Source: Sphacelaria rigidula
Lineage: Eukaryota; Phaeophyceae; Sphacelariales
DNA length: 24,532 bases
Assembly (NCBI GenBank): GCA_964200075.2
Contig: CAXNAA020000200.1
Span: forward strand, 1 to 24,532
Direction of reading: 5' to 3'
The position numbers and the translations under genes were made by a program. The notes below the pieces were generated by a model. It saw only the letters and a program-made list of their open reading frames with translations. It was not told the DNA's origin and made no database searches. Below are positions 9,565 through 19,792 of the stretch, piece after piece. Positions within the stretch are counted from its first letter, which is position 1, and every line of letters starts with the position of its first letter.

Positions 9565-10017
9565 TGGGACCTGTTCAAAATGTTGTTAGAAACTGCATTT
9601 TTGGCCCTTCTCCGTCGTTTCACGCCTGCGAAGAGGGCTATTATAGGCGGATATTGACGCCTTGGAATGACTTGCTCTACTCATCGAGACCGTTCCAGGG
9701 CAACTTTGCATTTCCCGCGGGCTGCACTTATATTTTTGGTCAGACACGGGTGTTGAATAAAAAACGGTCATGCGACAAAAAAGCAGGGAGAAACTTTGAT
9801 CATCTGACTGTTTTCTACTGAAAATCCGCGTTTGGCCTGGTTTGGCCAAAAACAAAAGTGCGGCCAGCAGGAAAAGCAAAGTTGCCCTGGAACGGTCCCA
9901 ACGAGTAGAGCAAGTAATTCCAAGGGGTCAACATCCACCTATAGCCCTCTTGTCGGGCGTAAATCGACGGAGAAGGGCCCAAAAGGCAGTTCTCAACAGG
10001 ACTTTTGAACGGCTCCC
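9565..10017. mobile_element. Long-arm foldback element of about 450 bp
   Basis: Sequence from about 9565 to 9745 is mirrored from about 10017 back to about 9835. Shared blocks in order are GTTCAAAA, AACTGC-TTTT, GGGCCCTTCTCCGTCG, AGAGGGCTAT, CCTTGGAAT-ACTTGCTC, GGACCGTTCCAGGGCAACTTTGC and GGC-GCACTT. Arms of about 180 bp enclose a roughly 90-bp centre. There is no coding capacity. No second copy is in the window and no clear target duplication was found. Together with the next three elements it forms a nearly continuous run of non-autonomous elements from 9565 to 10947. Confidence 0.8.
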
Positions 10018-10026
10018 ATTGGAGTT

Positions 10027-10207
10027 GGCCTCAGCACATTATTCTTTTTCGATCGAAAATGTGCGGTGGGAGAAAAACTCCAATCTGATAGGTCGTGATT
10101 TCAACTGTTGTATTACATCAAGGTGATCGGAATCATGACTTATCAGGTCGGAATATTCGTTGTCCACCGCACTTTTTCGATCGGAAAATGATGTGCTAGA
10201 CGCGGCC
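10027..10207. mobile_element. GGGCCTGTCTT-family foldback MITE, copy with diverged ends
   Basis: It starts GGCCTCAGCACAT and ends ATGTGCTAGACGCGGCC. The interior blocks TTTTTCGATCGAAAATGTGCGGTGGGAG, ATCTGATAGGTCGTGATTTCAAC and CACCGCACTTTTTCGATCGGAAA match the copy at 5887-6075 at the same spacing. TAA follows on the right (10208-10210); GTT on the left is an imperfect match for a TTA duplication. About 181 bp and non-coding. Confidence 0.8.
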
Positions 10208-10229
10208 TAATAAGCACCGGCCTGAAGTT

Positions 10230-10526
10230 AACAACGTTTTCGTGAGATTGAGAGTAGACGCTGATTGAGAGTGGCTTTGGTCATTCGATTCCAGCTGGCC
10301 ATTTTTTTATTCCATGTGTGCTTTTCTTTGCCTCCATCACTAAGAGTAGCATGTGCCTACAGCTACACGTCGACATCCTACCCAGAGATATTAAGGGCCT
10401 CAGTGGCAGGCTATCACAGTAAGCGTATTGGGCCTCGTGGAGGGGTATTTCGGAACTGAAACGATTGATTCACTAATTGACCACTTTTCACTCTCAATCG
10501 TATCTCAATCTCACGAAACCATTGGT
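10230..10526 (+). mobile_element. 300-bp TTGAGAGT-end MITE, copy 2
   Basis: Same ends and interior order as copy 1 (7479-7785) and the same orientation. The left end is AACAACGTTTTCGTGAG; the right end is CTCACGAAACCATTGGT. Small indels and substitutions are spread evenly, which suggests neutral ageing. It is followed after about 120 bp by copy 3 in opposite orientation. Confidence 0.85.
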
Positions 10527-10646
10527 ACAAAAGAGATCTACCTTTCGTTTGAGCGACGATGAGGAAATGCCAGCAAATATCACATTCATTTTTTTCATGT
10601 CCTCTTGGCTTTTTTTATGTTGCGATGCACTTGCGAGAAGACCTTA

Positions 10647-10947
10647 GACATGTGCTTTCGTGAAATTGAGAGTACAGGATACCATTGAGAGTGAAAAGCG
10701 GTCAATTAGTGAATTAATCGTTTCAGTTCCGAAACGCCCCTCCACGAGGCCCAACCTGATTTCTGCAGTAGCTTGCCACTAAGGCCCTTGATATCCCTGA
10801 GTAGGATATCGATGTGTAGCTGTGAACTCACGCAAGTGATAAAGGCAAGGAAAAGCACACACGGAATGAAGAACTGGCTAAGTTAAAGCGAGTGATCAAA
10901 GCCACTCTCAATCAGCGCTTCACTCTCAAGCTCACGAAAACGCTGTT
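10647..10947 (-). mobile_element. 300-bp TTGAGAGT-end MITE, copy 3, inverted
   Basis: The reverse complement aligns with copies 1 and 2 over the full length: GCGTTTTCGTGAGCTTGAG at its start, GTGTGTGCTTTTCC, CAGCTACACATCGATATCC, GGGCCTCGTGGAGGGG, and ATTGACCGCTTTTCACTCTC near the end. With copy 2 it makes an inverted pair of about 300-bp arms around a 120-bp spacer. Limits are good to a few bases. Confidence 0.85.
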
Positions 10948-11618
10948 CTTGGAGCCTAGCGAGTCGGGAAAGTGGTTTTGTATCATGTCGAACATTACCT
11001 CCAGACTATATTTGGCTCAAAAACCACGTCGAGTGTACTTCCCCCCAACTCCACGGAGGAGAATATCATTTTTGTGCGAAACCTCACCGTATCCATGCCC
11101 ACTTCATCTGTTGCGATCCAGACACTACTTCACTGTAACGCAGGGCAGGGTAGCCAGTGTCATGCATGTAAGCTGAAGGCGCACGGTACCATGCCAAGAG
11201 ACGCACGCATCATATACATCAATCGAGATATTTAACCCTTGGACAGCGATAGTAGGCCATGGGTGGAATCGGCATCAACTTGACTTGAAAAAAAAAATCA
11301 TGATCCAGACAGACTACCCTCGCGGTCTAAAGGTCAAGAGCGCGGGTTTGAGTGCCCCAAAAGTGTATTTTCCCCCCTCCGGCGGGGGAGGGTTACATGA
11401 CTTCACTTATTCCAGTCCACGCGTACCCTTGCCAAAACACGCGCACGTGAACAATGGTGAGGGCCGTTGTGTGTATATGTATGTACAGTATGTTTCCAGT
11501 TGAAAAAAATTGCATCTCTGTGTGAAATGACCTAGACCACTTGACCGCCAGAGGGTGGGTCATTTGATCTCTCCATCCATTCTTGAAGCAATTACTGTGT
11601 AGATTGAAGACATGGCTC

Positions 11619-11978
11619 GACCCTGCACACGCGACCATTTGGCTACCCCCCCAATGCCTCCGGAGAGATGCGCGTGTCAGGATTAAACTGTGCGGCCCTC
11701 CAGAGGCAAAACAAGCCTCCGGGGGCCTTCAATCCCTCCGGAGGAAACCAAACACTACCGACCTGGAGGGACGCGCACCCCTCCGGAGGAATTTGGGGGT
11801 ATGAAAATGCCATCGGAGAGATGCGTGGCCCTCCAGAGGCAAAAACAAGCCTCCAGAGGCGTTTAATCTCTCTGTTGAAAACCAAAAAATCTCCTCTGGA
11901 GGGCCGCGCACCCCTCCGGAGGCGTTTAATTCCTCTGGAGGAATTCTGAGTAGCCAAATGGCCGCGTGTGGGGGGGTC
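11619..11978. mobile_element. CCTCCGGAGG-rich foldback element, copy 2
   Basis: CACACGCGACCATTTGGCTAC-type ends at about 11626-11646 are mirrored at 11950-11970, inside a further GACCC…GGGTC pair. The interior again repeats CCTCCGGAGG and variants within blocks such as GGCCCTCCAGAGGCAAAA and GGCGTTTAAT. Same family as 6072-6407, more diverged internally. Long frames on both strands arise from the repeats and are not genes. Confidence 0.8.
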
Positions 11979-12287
11979 AAAAGATCAATGCCTAGCACCG
12001 GTATCCGATATCCGCATTTCATAGCGTCCGCAGGTTATAATAGTGAGAAATTGAACAGCGTACATACAGCGTGAATAGGGGTGCAACGCAGATGTCTACG
12101 CTTCAGGCGAGATTGCAATAGTCACACAACGCCACAGCGCATGCGCACACAGCCTGATTCACGATGTACGCACGTCGTTCAACTCGTGTACAACGCACCA
12201 TAACCTAGGGACATCATGTACTGAGGATAACATGTATGCACCTGTGGCCGCCCATATGACTTTTCACATTACAAACGGGGCTCAGTT

Positions 12288-12375
12288 CAGGTATCTCAAA
12301 CTCGTTCCCGGTGTATTCAACAGATTTTACTGTTTCAGTTGAATACCCCGGCCAAACCACAAATTTGAGGTACCC
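12288..12375. repeat. CTCGAGGTTCCCG palindrome family, copy 2
   Basis: CAGGTATCTCAAACTCG and TTCCCGGTGTATTCAAC on the left are mirrored by GTTGAATACCCCGGCC and AAATTTGAGGTACCCC on the right. It matches the fold at 9183-9276. Confidence 0.65.
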
Positions 12376-12484
12376 CAAGTTGAAGGCCGCGGGGCAATTC
12401 ATTCCTGCATGATGACGTAGCGGGAAACGATTCGCTGAATTCCATCGTCCGTTATGAAATAGCGAGCGGGGTCTATTGTAGAGG

Positions 12485-12520
12485 CACTCAGCCTCGAGGT
12501 TTCCGGTGTATTTCAACAGT
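12485..12520 (+). repeat. CTCGAGGTTCCCG palindrome family, single arm
   Basis: CAGCCTCGAGGTTTCCGGTG followed by TATTTCAACAG matches the left arm of the copies at 9199 and 12300. No right arm was found. Confidence 0.6.
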
Positions 12521-14048
12521 ACTACACGAACGAGCGACGAAGTCAAGATTGTGATGCTCCATCAAAAGGTCTTACATGTAGTGATCGTAATTATCGTCCA
12601 TTCCTCGGCCTATTTCTCGTGGCGAAGGGCGTGAAACGGGTGAGATTGTGAGGGTTCTCGTTTTCTCCGAAGGACATGGCGCTTGCAAGCGAAGTTTTGG
12701 TTGGTGGTCGGCTGCATGAGAGCTGTGGAAGGTTACGTATCCACCGACACACGCTGCTATGCACTTGGAGATTGATTTGAAGATCTAGAGGTTAATTAAT
12801 TACCTAGACCCGTGTGATTTCCTGGGCAACTAATTACTGCAACCTCACGGTCCAAGCAAGATTCGGACGACAGATCACCCCCGTGATTAGCGGACTAATC
12901 GCGGTATAGCGCACGACAAAATTCCGCTATACGGACATGTCATCACGTACTGCGTCATCTATAGCGCAGAACTTGAAGGCCAGCACTTTGAATACATACA
13001 CTGGCTGTGCTGTACCCTGTACTTCACTGCCCGTGTTGCCGGTGGCACTGTGGGGTCTTTTCAAGCCGGCATCAATGCAACCAATCATCATGCACAGCCA
13101 CACTGGTGGCCGCTGGCGCACGATCCGCATTTTGGGGCGTCCATGGGTCATCGACGAAAAGTTGAGCATGTGTACAGCGTAAACTGGGTTGCAAAACGGA
13201 CGCCAGAGGATGTAGGCGGGTTCACAACTATTACACAACGCGACAACGTGTGCGATCCCAGGTCGATTCGCGGTGTGGAGACGTCTTCTAACTGATCCAT
13301 AACGTACCATAACCTTGGAGGATGTGCTCTGAAATGCGGATAGCAAAACAAGTGTACCAGCGACCACCAGTGCAAGCTCGATACAGAAGCGATCATTATC
13401 TATAATAGCACAGGAATTTGCACGAACCCATCGGCAACGAAGCATGGTTGTAACACACTTGGTCATACAGGTGATTCTTGGATTCGGATCTGCAGGGGGC
13501 CAATAGTCCCAAATGCTCTCGGGATGCTGCGGTGCCGGTTTTGAAATCCTCCTACACACACGCGTTGCCCATTGGACCCTTTACTGCATGGTTCTCAGTC
13601 TGCCCTGAGTGTGGGCGAGTCTTGCTATAGGCATACTTCAACCGCTGAGTTCCGGCCACGGGTTTGCGTCCAACATTTGACCGCGTTGCTACACCGGCGG
13701 CCAAACGGTTAAACCATCACTCCGCATGAGATATTTCCATTCCATAACGGTTTTCAAGGCACCGCGTACTAGTAGGGCTGAAAGTCGGGTCACATGAAAA
13801 AAATCGAAGTAGTGGAGAAACAATTGGCTGTTGCTGCTACTGGACGGTGTCCGACACAGTACTCTGTTGTGTTACACCGCATCTACTGTATGCACTGCTG
13901 CATACCCACCGCATTTGAAAAAATTAAGATCGGCATACTTGTACTCCGATGTCAACGAGAATGGGCAATGAGCAAAGCACTCAGAAAGACGCTGCTAGTC
14001 CCAAAGATGATCGACGAACAAAAACTACAAGACACTCACCGTCGAATT

Positions 14049-14107
14049 TCGAGTATGCAAATACCATTTTGAGTATGCAAATACTATTTTGAGTGTGCAA
14101 ATACCAG
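14049..14107. repeat. 20-bp tandem repeat, three copies, with ATGCAAAT octamers
   Basis: Three near-identical copies of TTTGAGTATGCAAATACCAT lie head to tail. Each contains ATGCAAAT or TTGCAAAT-like sequence (GTGCAAAT in the third). ATGCAAAT is the octamer bound by POU factors in animals, but there is no reason to assume that meaning in this organism. Confidence 0.9.
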
Positions 14108-14520
14108 CCGAACCTCTCACCCTTGCCTGCCCCATGGGCGTCATCTCCATGACCCATCTCATTTGCGCATGCATTCATACATATGCATGCGCATACATAA
14201 TAACTATATGCACCTGATCCAAGATTCCAGGTGTGGGTCCATCTGCTGGACAGTCCTGGATAAAATAAAGTCAAGTACAAAGTTCTTTACTGCACTGAAC
14301 TGTACAAAACTCGACACAGACAGTATAACGGAATCGAACGGAAACCCCCTTCAAGAGCCTGATGCTAATCATATAAGAATGACGGGGCCCAAACAGCAGC
14401 AACAGGCGATTTAACAGTCGACATGTGGGGTATGGCACCCCGAATGTCGGGAGCAGTAGTTGCAAACCTCCCCCCTGCCCCTATTAATAGGTATTGTATG
14501 TATTCTGTATCAACGTCCCA

Positions 14521-15439
14521 TTACAGATCCTCTCCATTCCCGATTGCTTTCAAAACACTCACCACTCGAGCAGGCCACACGTTGCGCAACCATGCTTGTG
14601 AATCCACCGCAGTAATGTTTCCGTCAAACACCGCTGCAACAACGTAGCACCCGTTGACGCGGTTACCCACCCCAAAACCGACGTGGGTCATGGATCGCCA
14701 CACGTTGGCGGCGAACTGCCGGCTTGCGCAGTTGTAGCCAGGGTTGGCGAAGTCGTAGCGCAGTTGCTCTTCCTGTTTGGTTGTATAATTGTACACTTGT
14801 GTGGAGGATGTGTCGTCTTGGGGATATTGGTTCTGTCGACAACGAAAGAGTATCCTATGCTCCACAGTACAGCACGTTTGGCATCATGTATCATATTCAC
14901 TACTGTGTACGATGAAATGTTCAGATGTTCCTCCATGGAAAAGTGCAAGTTCACGTCAACGTGCAGCAAGCAGCAGACGAGGGCGCCGCTCCATCTACTA
15001 CCCCCAAGATACGAGCAGTAGACGGGGGGGAAAGTTCAGGAAAACGCAGACTGGCACATCAGCATGGAACGAATGCAGCTAGCTGAGCGATCAAGTACCG
15101 AGTACTTTGCCAGGAATACCACGGAATGACAACAACGAGCTGCTTTCGACTTTCATCAACCAACCCTTGACCAACCTGCCAAATGTCGATCGCCCCAACA
15201 CAGGCACCTGCCGGCGAGGTGGCTTCCACTCCGATTGCCATGTTCTGCCCGAAACATGTCAAGCCATTGTCGTTCATCATATCGCTGGTCACCGACCCGG
15301 GGTATGCAATCTCGTGATTGACCAAATACTGTGCGCGCCGGGCGCAGTCGTGACTCCAAGCAAGGGCCCCCGCGCTGTGGTTTTCTCTGTGTAAGTTGAC
15401 ACGTCTCAAAACCATGAAGATTCCAGCTACGTCCACCAT
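14521..15439 (-). CDS. CAP/PR-1 (SCP-like) domain protein, two exons
   Basis: Two minus-strand exons join into one CAP domain: about 15439-15176, then 14772-14521 with a TAA stop. The 403-bp intron runs from GT at 15175-15174 to AG at 14774-14773 and keeps the frame. The join reads WQEEQLRYDFANPGYN, the CAP block usually written WYxE…YDF.NPG. Upstream are LHRENHSAGALAW (first helix, His) and CFGQNMA (usually GEN). Downstream are RQFAANVWRSMTHVGFGV (usually HFTQVVW…LGCG) and NGCYVVAAVFDGN. CAP proteins are normally secreted and bind sterols, lipids or peptides. No signal peptide is visible; it may be in an unseen upstream exon. The frame is open to 15556, but the first in-frame ATG codons are at 15439 and 15415, so the start is uncertain. 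Two of the four usual cavity residues are replaced (Glu to Gln in GQN, His to Gln in RQF). Confidence 0.85.
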
Positions 15440-15559
15440 AACTGAGGCTGCTGTGACTGGGCGAGATACTGGATGTACAGCATGTGATTTAATAAGCAGA
15501 AGGGGGTATTGGGGGGCAGTTTGGCTTAGACGACTGGTGAAGGTGGTGGATAGCAATTG

Positions 15560-18450
15560 CCGCAGGAAGCTTCACCAACAAGCGCGGCGCAGGTCTAGCC
15601 TCTTAAGAACAAGCCCGTGCATGTGCCTACGATAGCATCTTGTGTTTTTTTGCATTGCGGAGTTATTCTGGACTCTTACCCTCGCAATAACGCAGCAAAT
15701 AGCTGCGAAAACGCATCGTGCCGCGACCGATGATTAAGCAGAGCGTAAATCGGTGATACACGGACGACCGCATCAAATAAAGACACATGACGACCGAGGA
15801 TAACATGATCTCGCGGTCGAGCATTACTTTAGTAGAGTGCTCACCGTCTGGGTCTTGATCTCGCGCCGAGGAGATAGGTGCACGCAGTTGTGTCTTGTAG
15901 TTGATACAATCTCAAGAAGGGTGCTGATTGTCTGTTGGGGAAGAGACGTTCGTGTTTTCTCGCAGGCGAAATCCGCTTTTGACTGGGGAGGGTGCAAATC
16001 ACGTTTTTGGTTCTTCTTTCAAGCGCATGTCATCAAACAAGAGTCATTGTAGATTTACCCCATGCCTCTAACAATGGTTACATGTTTTCGTGTTTTCCAT
16101 ACTATACAGTGTACGCCGCCAAGGTAAGGGAGCCCCTCGTCCCCATGCTTACATCGTCATACGTCGAATTTACTGTATTGCATAGACAACAGTAGAACAC
16201 TAGACACACCTTTGGGGAATCATATCGACATGAAAATCAGATGATTGCGGACAGAAACATTCAACATTCATTGAGACAGGTGCAGAGAAAGTATCGAACA
16301 CATCGCGCGTAGAAAAGAGTTGAAATGCAGAGTTTGAATGGGTCAACAAAGGGCTGTCTGTGACAAAGTGGTGGTCTCATCTTTCTTTCGTGCGAAAACG
16401 CGAAAACTCTTCTTTCCTATATCATGTACATCTTTTCATACGCTTGTTTGGGCGAGCGCCGATTGGAGCTGCATGATGTATGCGCGCACACTTCCATTTT
16501 CAGTGATGTGTATCGATCAGCATCGCCCTCCAGTACAGGGGCGGCTGCACGCTGCTGCTGAAACTTTGCACATGCTTGCATGTTGGTACTATAATACTAT
16601 ATTGGTGGCTTGCAATCCGCATCAGCTGCTGTCCAGCTGCAGGGCGGGTTTACTACTCTGTTATTGTAAAACATGCCAAGCGTAAACTGCACTGACTGTC
16701 AAGTTCTGGCATTACTGGGATTACTCGAGCACCACCAAATCTAACTGTAGTATAAATCAAACAGTCGAGATTGAAAGGCTGCTCGGCGAGTTGGTAGGGT
16801 GCCCGCATCCAAATTCTGCCACTGGAGGCGTGTAGCCCCTTTCCCCTGCTCGTTATCATGGACGGTGTTCCATATGCGGATCTTCGCCCGGTGGACCCAA
16901 CCCATTCAAGTCCTGATCGTGACCCCAGCGACGGCACATCGCGAACCCGCGGGCAAAAACAAGGTTTTTCAACACTGCAATGGTAAATCCCACCTGGAAT
17001 GGTAACGCGGGGTAGACTACGCCAGTAAGCATGGCGCTCTACAGCTTGCCTTGTACCACCCACGAATCCAAAAAGTACAACGATAGTCCCGTCTGTATGG
17101 AAAAGGACTTGTGAAGCTATACAACATATGGGAAGGGAGATTGAGATATCTCAGATATCTCAAGACGTCAACACGTGACGTTCGACGCGGGTTATTATTA
17201 CGCCTCTTGTTTGGTGAAATTAACCGGCTACCCCACCGTCACAACACACTGATAGTATTGAATTCGCCGAAAAATGTTATTCCGCTGCTTGTCGCCGTCG
17301 ATAGAACAAACGACTGCAAATTAACGGGGACCACCGAACTATAACAACAGTATAATTCGTGAAAGTGAAAATTGGCAAGATCTGTTGTGTGTTATCCGGC
17401 CGTAAATGCTGAGTGTATAGTTGTTAGCACGTGTTTAGATCATCGAGCAGTCTTCAAAGGCCAAGTACACGTACCGCAGCGGCGAGTCTTGAAAACAAGC
17501 CTCGGTGAAGATAGAGATTTGTCTGTCCACTTTTCCCACTTTTTCACAGTGGAAGAGTAGTGCTATAATGCTGTAGTAAACACACCCATGTCTTGACACA
17601 AATTGCTTTGACGGAGGGTGTGCGGGGCATCATACCAGACCTTCTAGCAGCGGGTATTCTTTGTGTTTCAGGATCTGCCACATGCCACGCAGTAGTGAAC
17701 TATATATCCGCTTGTATCGTGACTGCCAATTTGTTGCGATGATGAATCTGACATGGCCGGGAACAATTAGTGTGGGCTACACAATCATCTAGGAGGGAGG
17801 TCTAGATTTTGAACCCAACGGAGGTCACCTCAACCGTAGATAGGATGGCAGTAGACAGGCACGACAGCGCAATCGTTTTATAGACACGCCCGTCTTGAAG
17901 TGCAAAGGGCGTCCTTTCATTGTCGATGCAGGTGACAAACGTCTCGTCCTACAACCACCACCCCACCCGGGGAACACCAGCAAGTAGAGACAAAATCCGC
18001 ACACTTATAAATAACATTTCCTGGGCTGTCCAAGGTGTGCACTGTTTCCTACTCCAATTTACCATACTTGACGTGTTTTTTTTCTTCGCACTTTCCACCA
18101 CTCATCACAAGCTTGCCCTTGTGAACCACGATATCGGTGTTGTACATTGTACATCGTTCGTCTACTGGCTCGGGCATTTTGCACATGGGTGCGTGTGCCC
18201 ATCCCAACACCACTCTCCCGTACGTATGCATGGCGTGGAGTGGCAAAACGTCAAATAAACCGTGCAGACGAAATACCAAGATTCTCCACTGGTGCAAACG
18301 ACTGTCACGTCGACACGATCGCATGCACGCCAGCTCACCAGTCTTCGTACGGTCAACACTTTCGAAAAAGAAGGATATTCATAAGTAACCGTCGCTCCGC
18401 ACAAGCTGACACCTCACGCCAGAAGGACGTAACAACGTCCAAGTGAACTA
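15560..18450. other. Gene-less stretch between the CAP gene and the MOT1-like exon
   Basis: No exon with recognisable homology was found. A 136-codon minus frame at 16653-17063 and a minus frame ending near 18049 have no motif I can name. TGTACTG-type words are present near 16500-16650. One small palindrome cluster is noted separately at 17142-17181. Confidence 0.4.
17142..17181. repeat. Two adjacent short palindromes
   Basis: TGAGATATCT-AGATATCTCA at 17142-17162 is followed directly by ACGTCA-ACACG-TGACGT at 17165-17181. The second resembles a CRE-type bZIP site pair, but nothing around it suggests a promoter. Confidence 0.7.
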
Positions 18451-18453
18451 GAT

Positions 18454-18810
18454 CTACTCGCGGGCGACCGAATCCGCGAGTCGTTCGGCCGCCAGGTACG
18501 CGTAGTCCTCATGAGCGCTCCAAACTTCCTTACCCTCCTCATCGTGCCCAATAGCAGCACCCCCTTCGCCTACCCTATTGTCGTGATCCACTACCTTAGC
18601 CACTACGCCCGCCGACTGCCCCAGCATCCCCAAAACCTCCCCCGTTCCCCTTGCAAAAGCAGTAGAGTTTTCTTCGCCCACCACTGCCGCTGCCACGCCA
18701 AGCTTGTGTCCTTGCAGGCGCAGCACTCTTTGCTCGACTGACTCAGCTGCTATGAGACGGTATACGTTGACTGCCTTGCGTTGTCCGAGCCGGTGGGCGC
18801 GGTCCATTGC
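18454..18810 (-). CDS. Terminal exon of a MOT1/BTAF1-type SNF2 ATPase
   Basis: This minus-strand frame of 118 codons plus a stop starts right after an AG (18812-18811) preceded by pyrimidine-rich sequence. It begins AMDRAHRLGQRKAVNVYRLI, SNF2 helicase motif VI and its C-terminal side. Next comes AAESVEQRVLRLQGHKLGVAAAVVGEEN, then a tail with a Trp and acidic residues (KEVWSAHEDYAYL). In MOT1/BTAF1, the ATPase that removes TBP from DNA, motif VI is followed by a closely similar Glu-Lys, LQ-x-x-K and VV-x-x-x-N pattern and ends with a similar short acidic tail, so this is the natural C-terminus. The preceding exon should end in …HDWNPxKDLQ with phase 0. I searched 18811-20000 on this strand by eye and did not find it. 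The exon is undamaged. Another SNF2 subfamily is possible but fits the tail less well. Confidence 0.75.
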   Translation of the reverse strand, partial: AMDRAHRLGQRKAVNVYRLIAAESVEQRVLRLQGHKLGVAAAVVGEENSTAFARGTGEVLGMLGQSAGVVAKVVDHDNRVGEGGAAIGHDEEGKEVWSAHEDYAYLAAERLADSVARE

Positions 18811-19034
18811 CTATAGAGAATAGGCAAACGAACAGGGATTGTGGGGGGATATGGTATGTGAACTTGGAGACATGAACGGGGGGCATGAAGTGAGACTTGA
18901 GGTTTATTCAGCTTTCAGTTGAAAGTCTGCACAGGTTTATCCGACGTTTGAAAACACCAGGGCTATCCTCGGTGACGGTTATTGGAGAATAACTCACGGC
19001 ACAGGCTTTGATCTTCGTGGTATCACCGCATTTC

Positions 19035-19184
19035 TTTACGCAGTAACTTTCAATTCTATTGCACCTTTTGACCCTATGTTGCCCGGAAATAGTTCCAATA
19101 GGCCTGTACTTTACGCAGTGCATCTTATTTACATTGCAATTATTCACCATATATTGTCCGGGGTATGAAATATTTTGTTTGCGA
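19035..19184 (-). repeat. 75-bp tandem repeat, two copies, in frame
   Basis: Units start at 19035 and 19110 (TTTACGCAGT…ATTGCA…TATATTGTCCGG-type). The period is 75 bp, or 25 codons. The minus frame that crosses both is open and reads GQYMVNNCNVNKMHCVKY and GQHRVKRCNRIESYCVKK in the two units, sharing GQ, V, CN and CVK. Whether this frame is translated is unknown. If the MOT1-like exon belongs to a normal gene, this DNA would lie in its intron. Confidence 0.75.
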
Positions 19185-19290
19185 AAGTAATCGGAAACCT
19201 GGGCACTGTACTCGTACTCGTACCCTCGCATGGCGATCGTTTTTCGGCACAGGGCCCACAGATAAGGGGCAAAAAATATAAGTTGTAACA

Positions 19291-19476
19291 GTTTTGGACC
19301 TATTTGAGCTGTGCAAGGCACGAAAATGCAGGGATCTTCCACCAATCACATGAGAGTTGGCACAGGACACATACATGGATATTGTTTTGGACCTATCAGA
19401 GCTGTTCTCGAAAAATGCGAGGACTTTCCACTTATCATATGAGAGCTTGCACAGGACCCATGCATGGGGGTGATTT
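19291..19476 (-). repeat. 93-bp tandem repeat, two full copies and a partial, in frame
   Basis: Units start at 19291 and 19384 with GTTTTGGACCTAT, continue through GAGCTGT and CATATGAGAG-type blocks, and end GGCACAGGACACAT or TGCACAGGACCCAT. A weaker unit lies upstream (GGCACAGGGCCCACAGAT at about 19250). The period is 93 bp, or 31 codons. A minus frame stays open through all units, with SSDRSKTISMYVSCANSHV and SSNRSKTVTTYIFC as corresponding parts. No homology recognised. Confidence 0.8.
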
Positions 19477-19792
19477 TGTAGTAAATGAAAATTATTTGGG
19501 CGAAGCGCCATTATGATCGAGCGCTCAAGATTGGCACCCAGCAAACACTGAGGACCCGTTTATAATCAGCCGGAGAACTAAAACATGGGATATGTCCTGT
19601 TTCGCCGTGCTGCAGCACGAACACACTCACGTCCGGTCTAATATGTGCTGTAGCTCATCACTGTTCTGTGTCGTGTTTAGAACCTGCGAAGGCGGTTCTG
19701 TCTCCGCTGAGATTGCTTGAGGGGCTGTACGGTTATGCTCGTCTCGCTTTGTAAAATATAGTACTGTATCAATCGGGACGCAGTGCGATATA

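Larger units (their letters stand above)
12000..14040. other. Gene-less stretch with two members of the CTCGAGGTTCC palindrome family
   Basis: An open frame of 210 codons exists on the minus strand at 12927-13559. It shows no family motif and is at the length chance could produce, so I do not call it a gene. The only structured DNA seen is the pair of palindrome-family copies at 12288 and 12485. Confidence 0.4.

Noticed and set aside
11310-11380. tRNA-like segment with CGGTCTAAAGG and GGTTTGAGTGC
   Set aside because: It resembles A and B boxes with the anticodon region deleted, but both boxes have several mismatches; too weak to list.
12927-13559. 210-codon open frame on the minus strand
   Set aside because: Longest frame in the window, but it has no recognisable motif, splice context or repeats. 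A rough estimate puts one frame of this length per window near one in ten by chance. Kept out of the gene list.
16653-17063. 136-codon minus-strand frame
   Set aside because: A segment reading RIWMRAPYQLAE faintly recalls a PRMT5 N-terminal phrase, but it lies on the wrong side of the PRMT5 exon for a collinear gene and the match is too short.
18049-18146. Lysine-rich minus-strand tail reading VVHKGKLVMSGGKCEEKK
   Set aside because: It looks protein-like, but I cannot match it to a family or find a convincing acceptor site.
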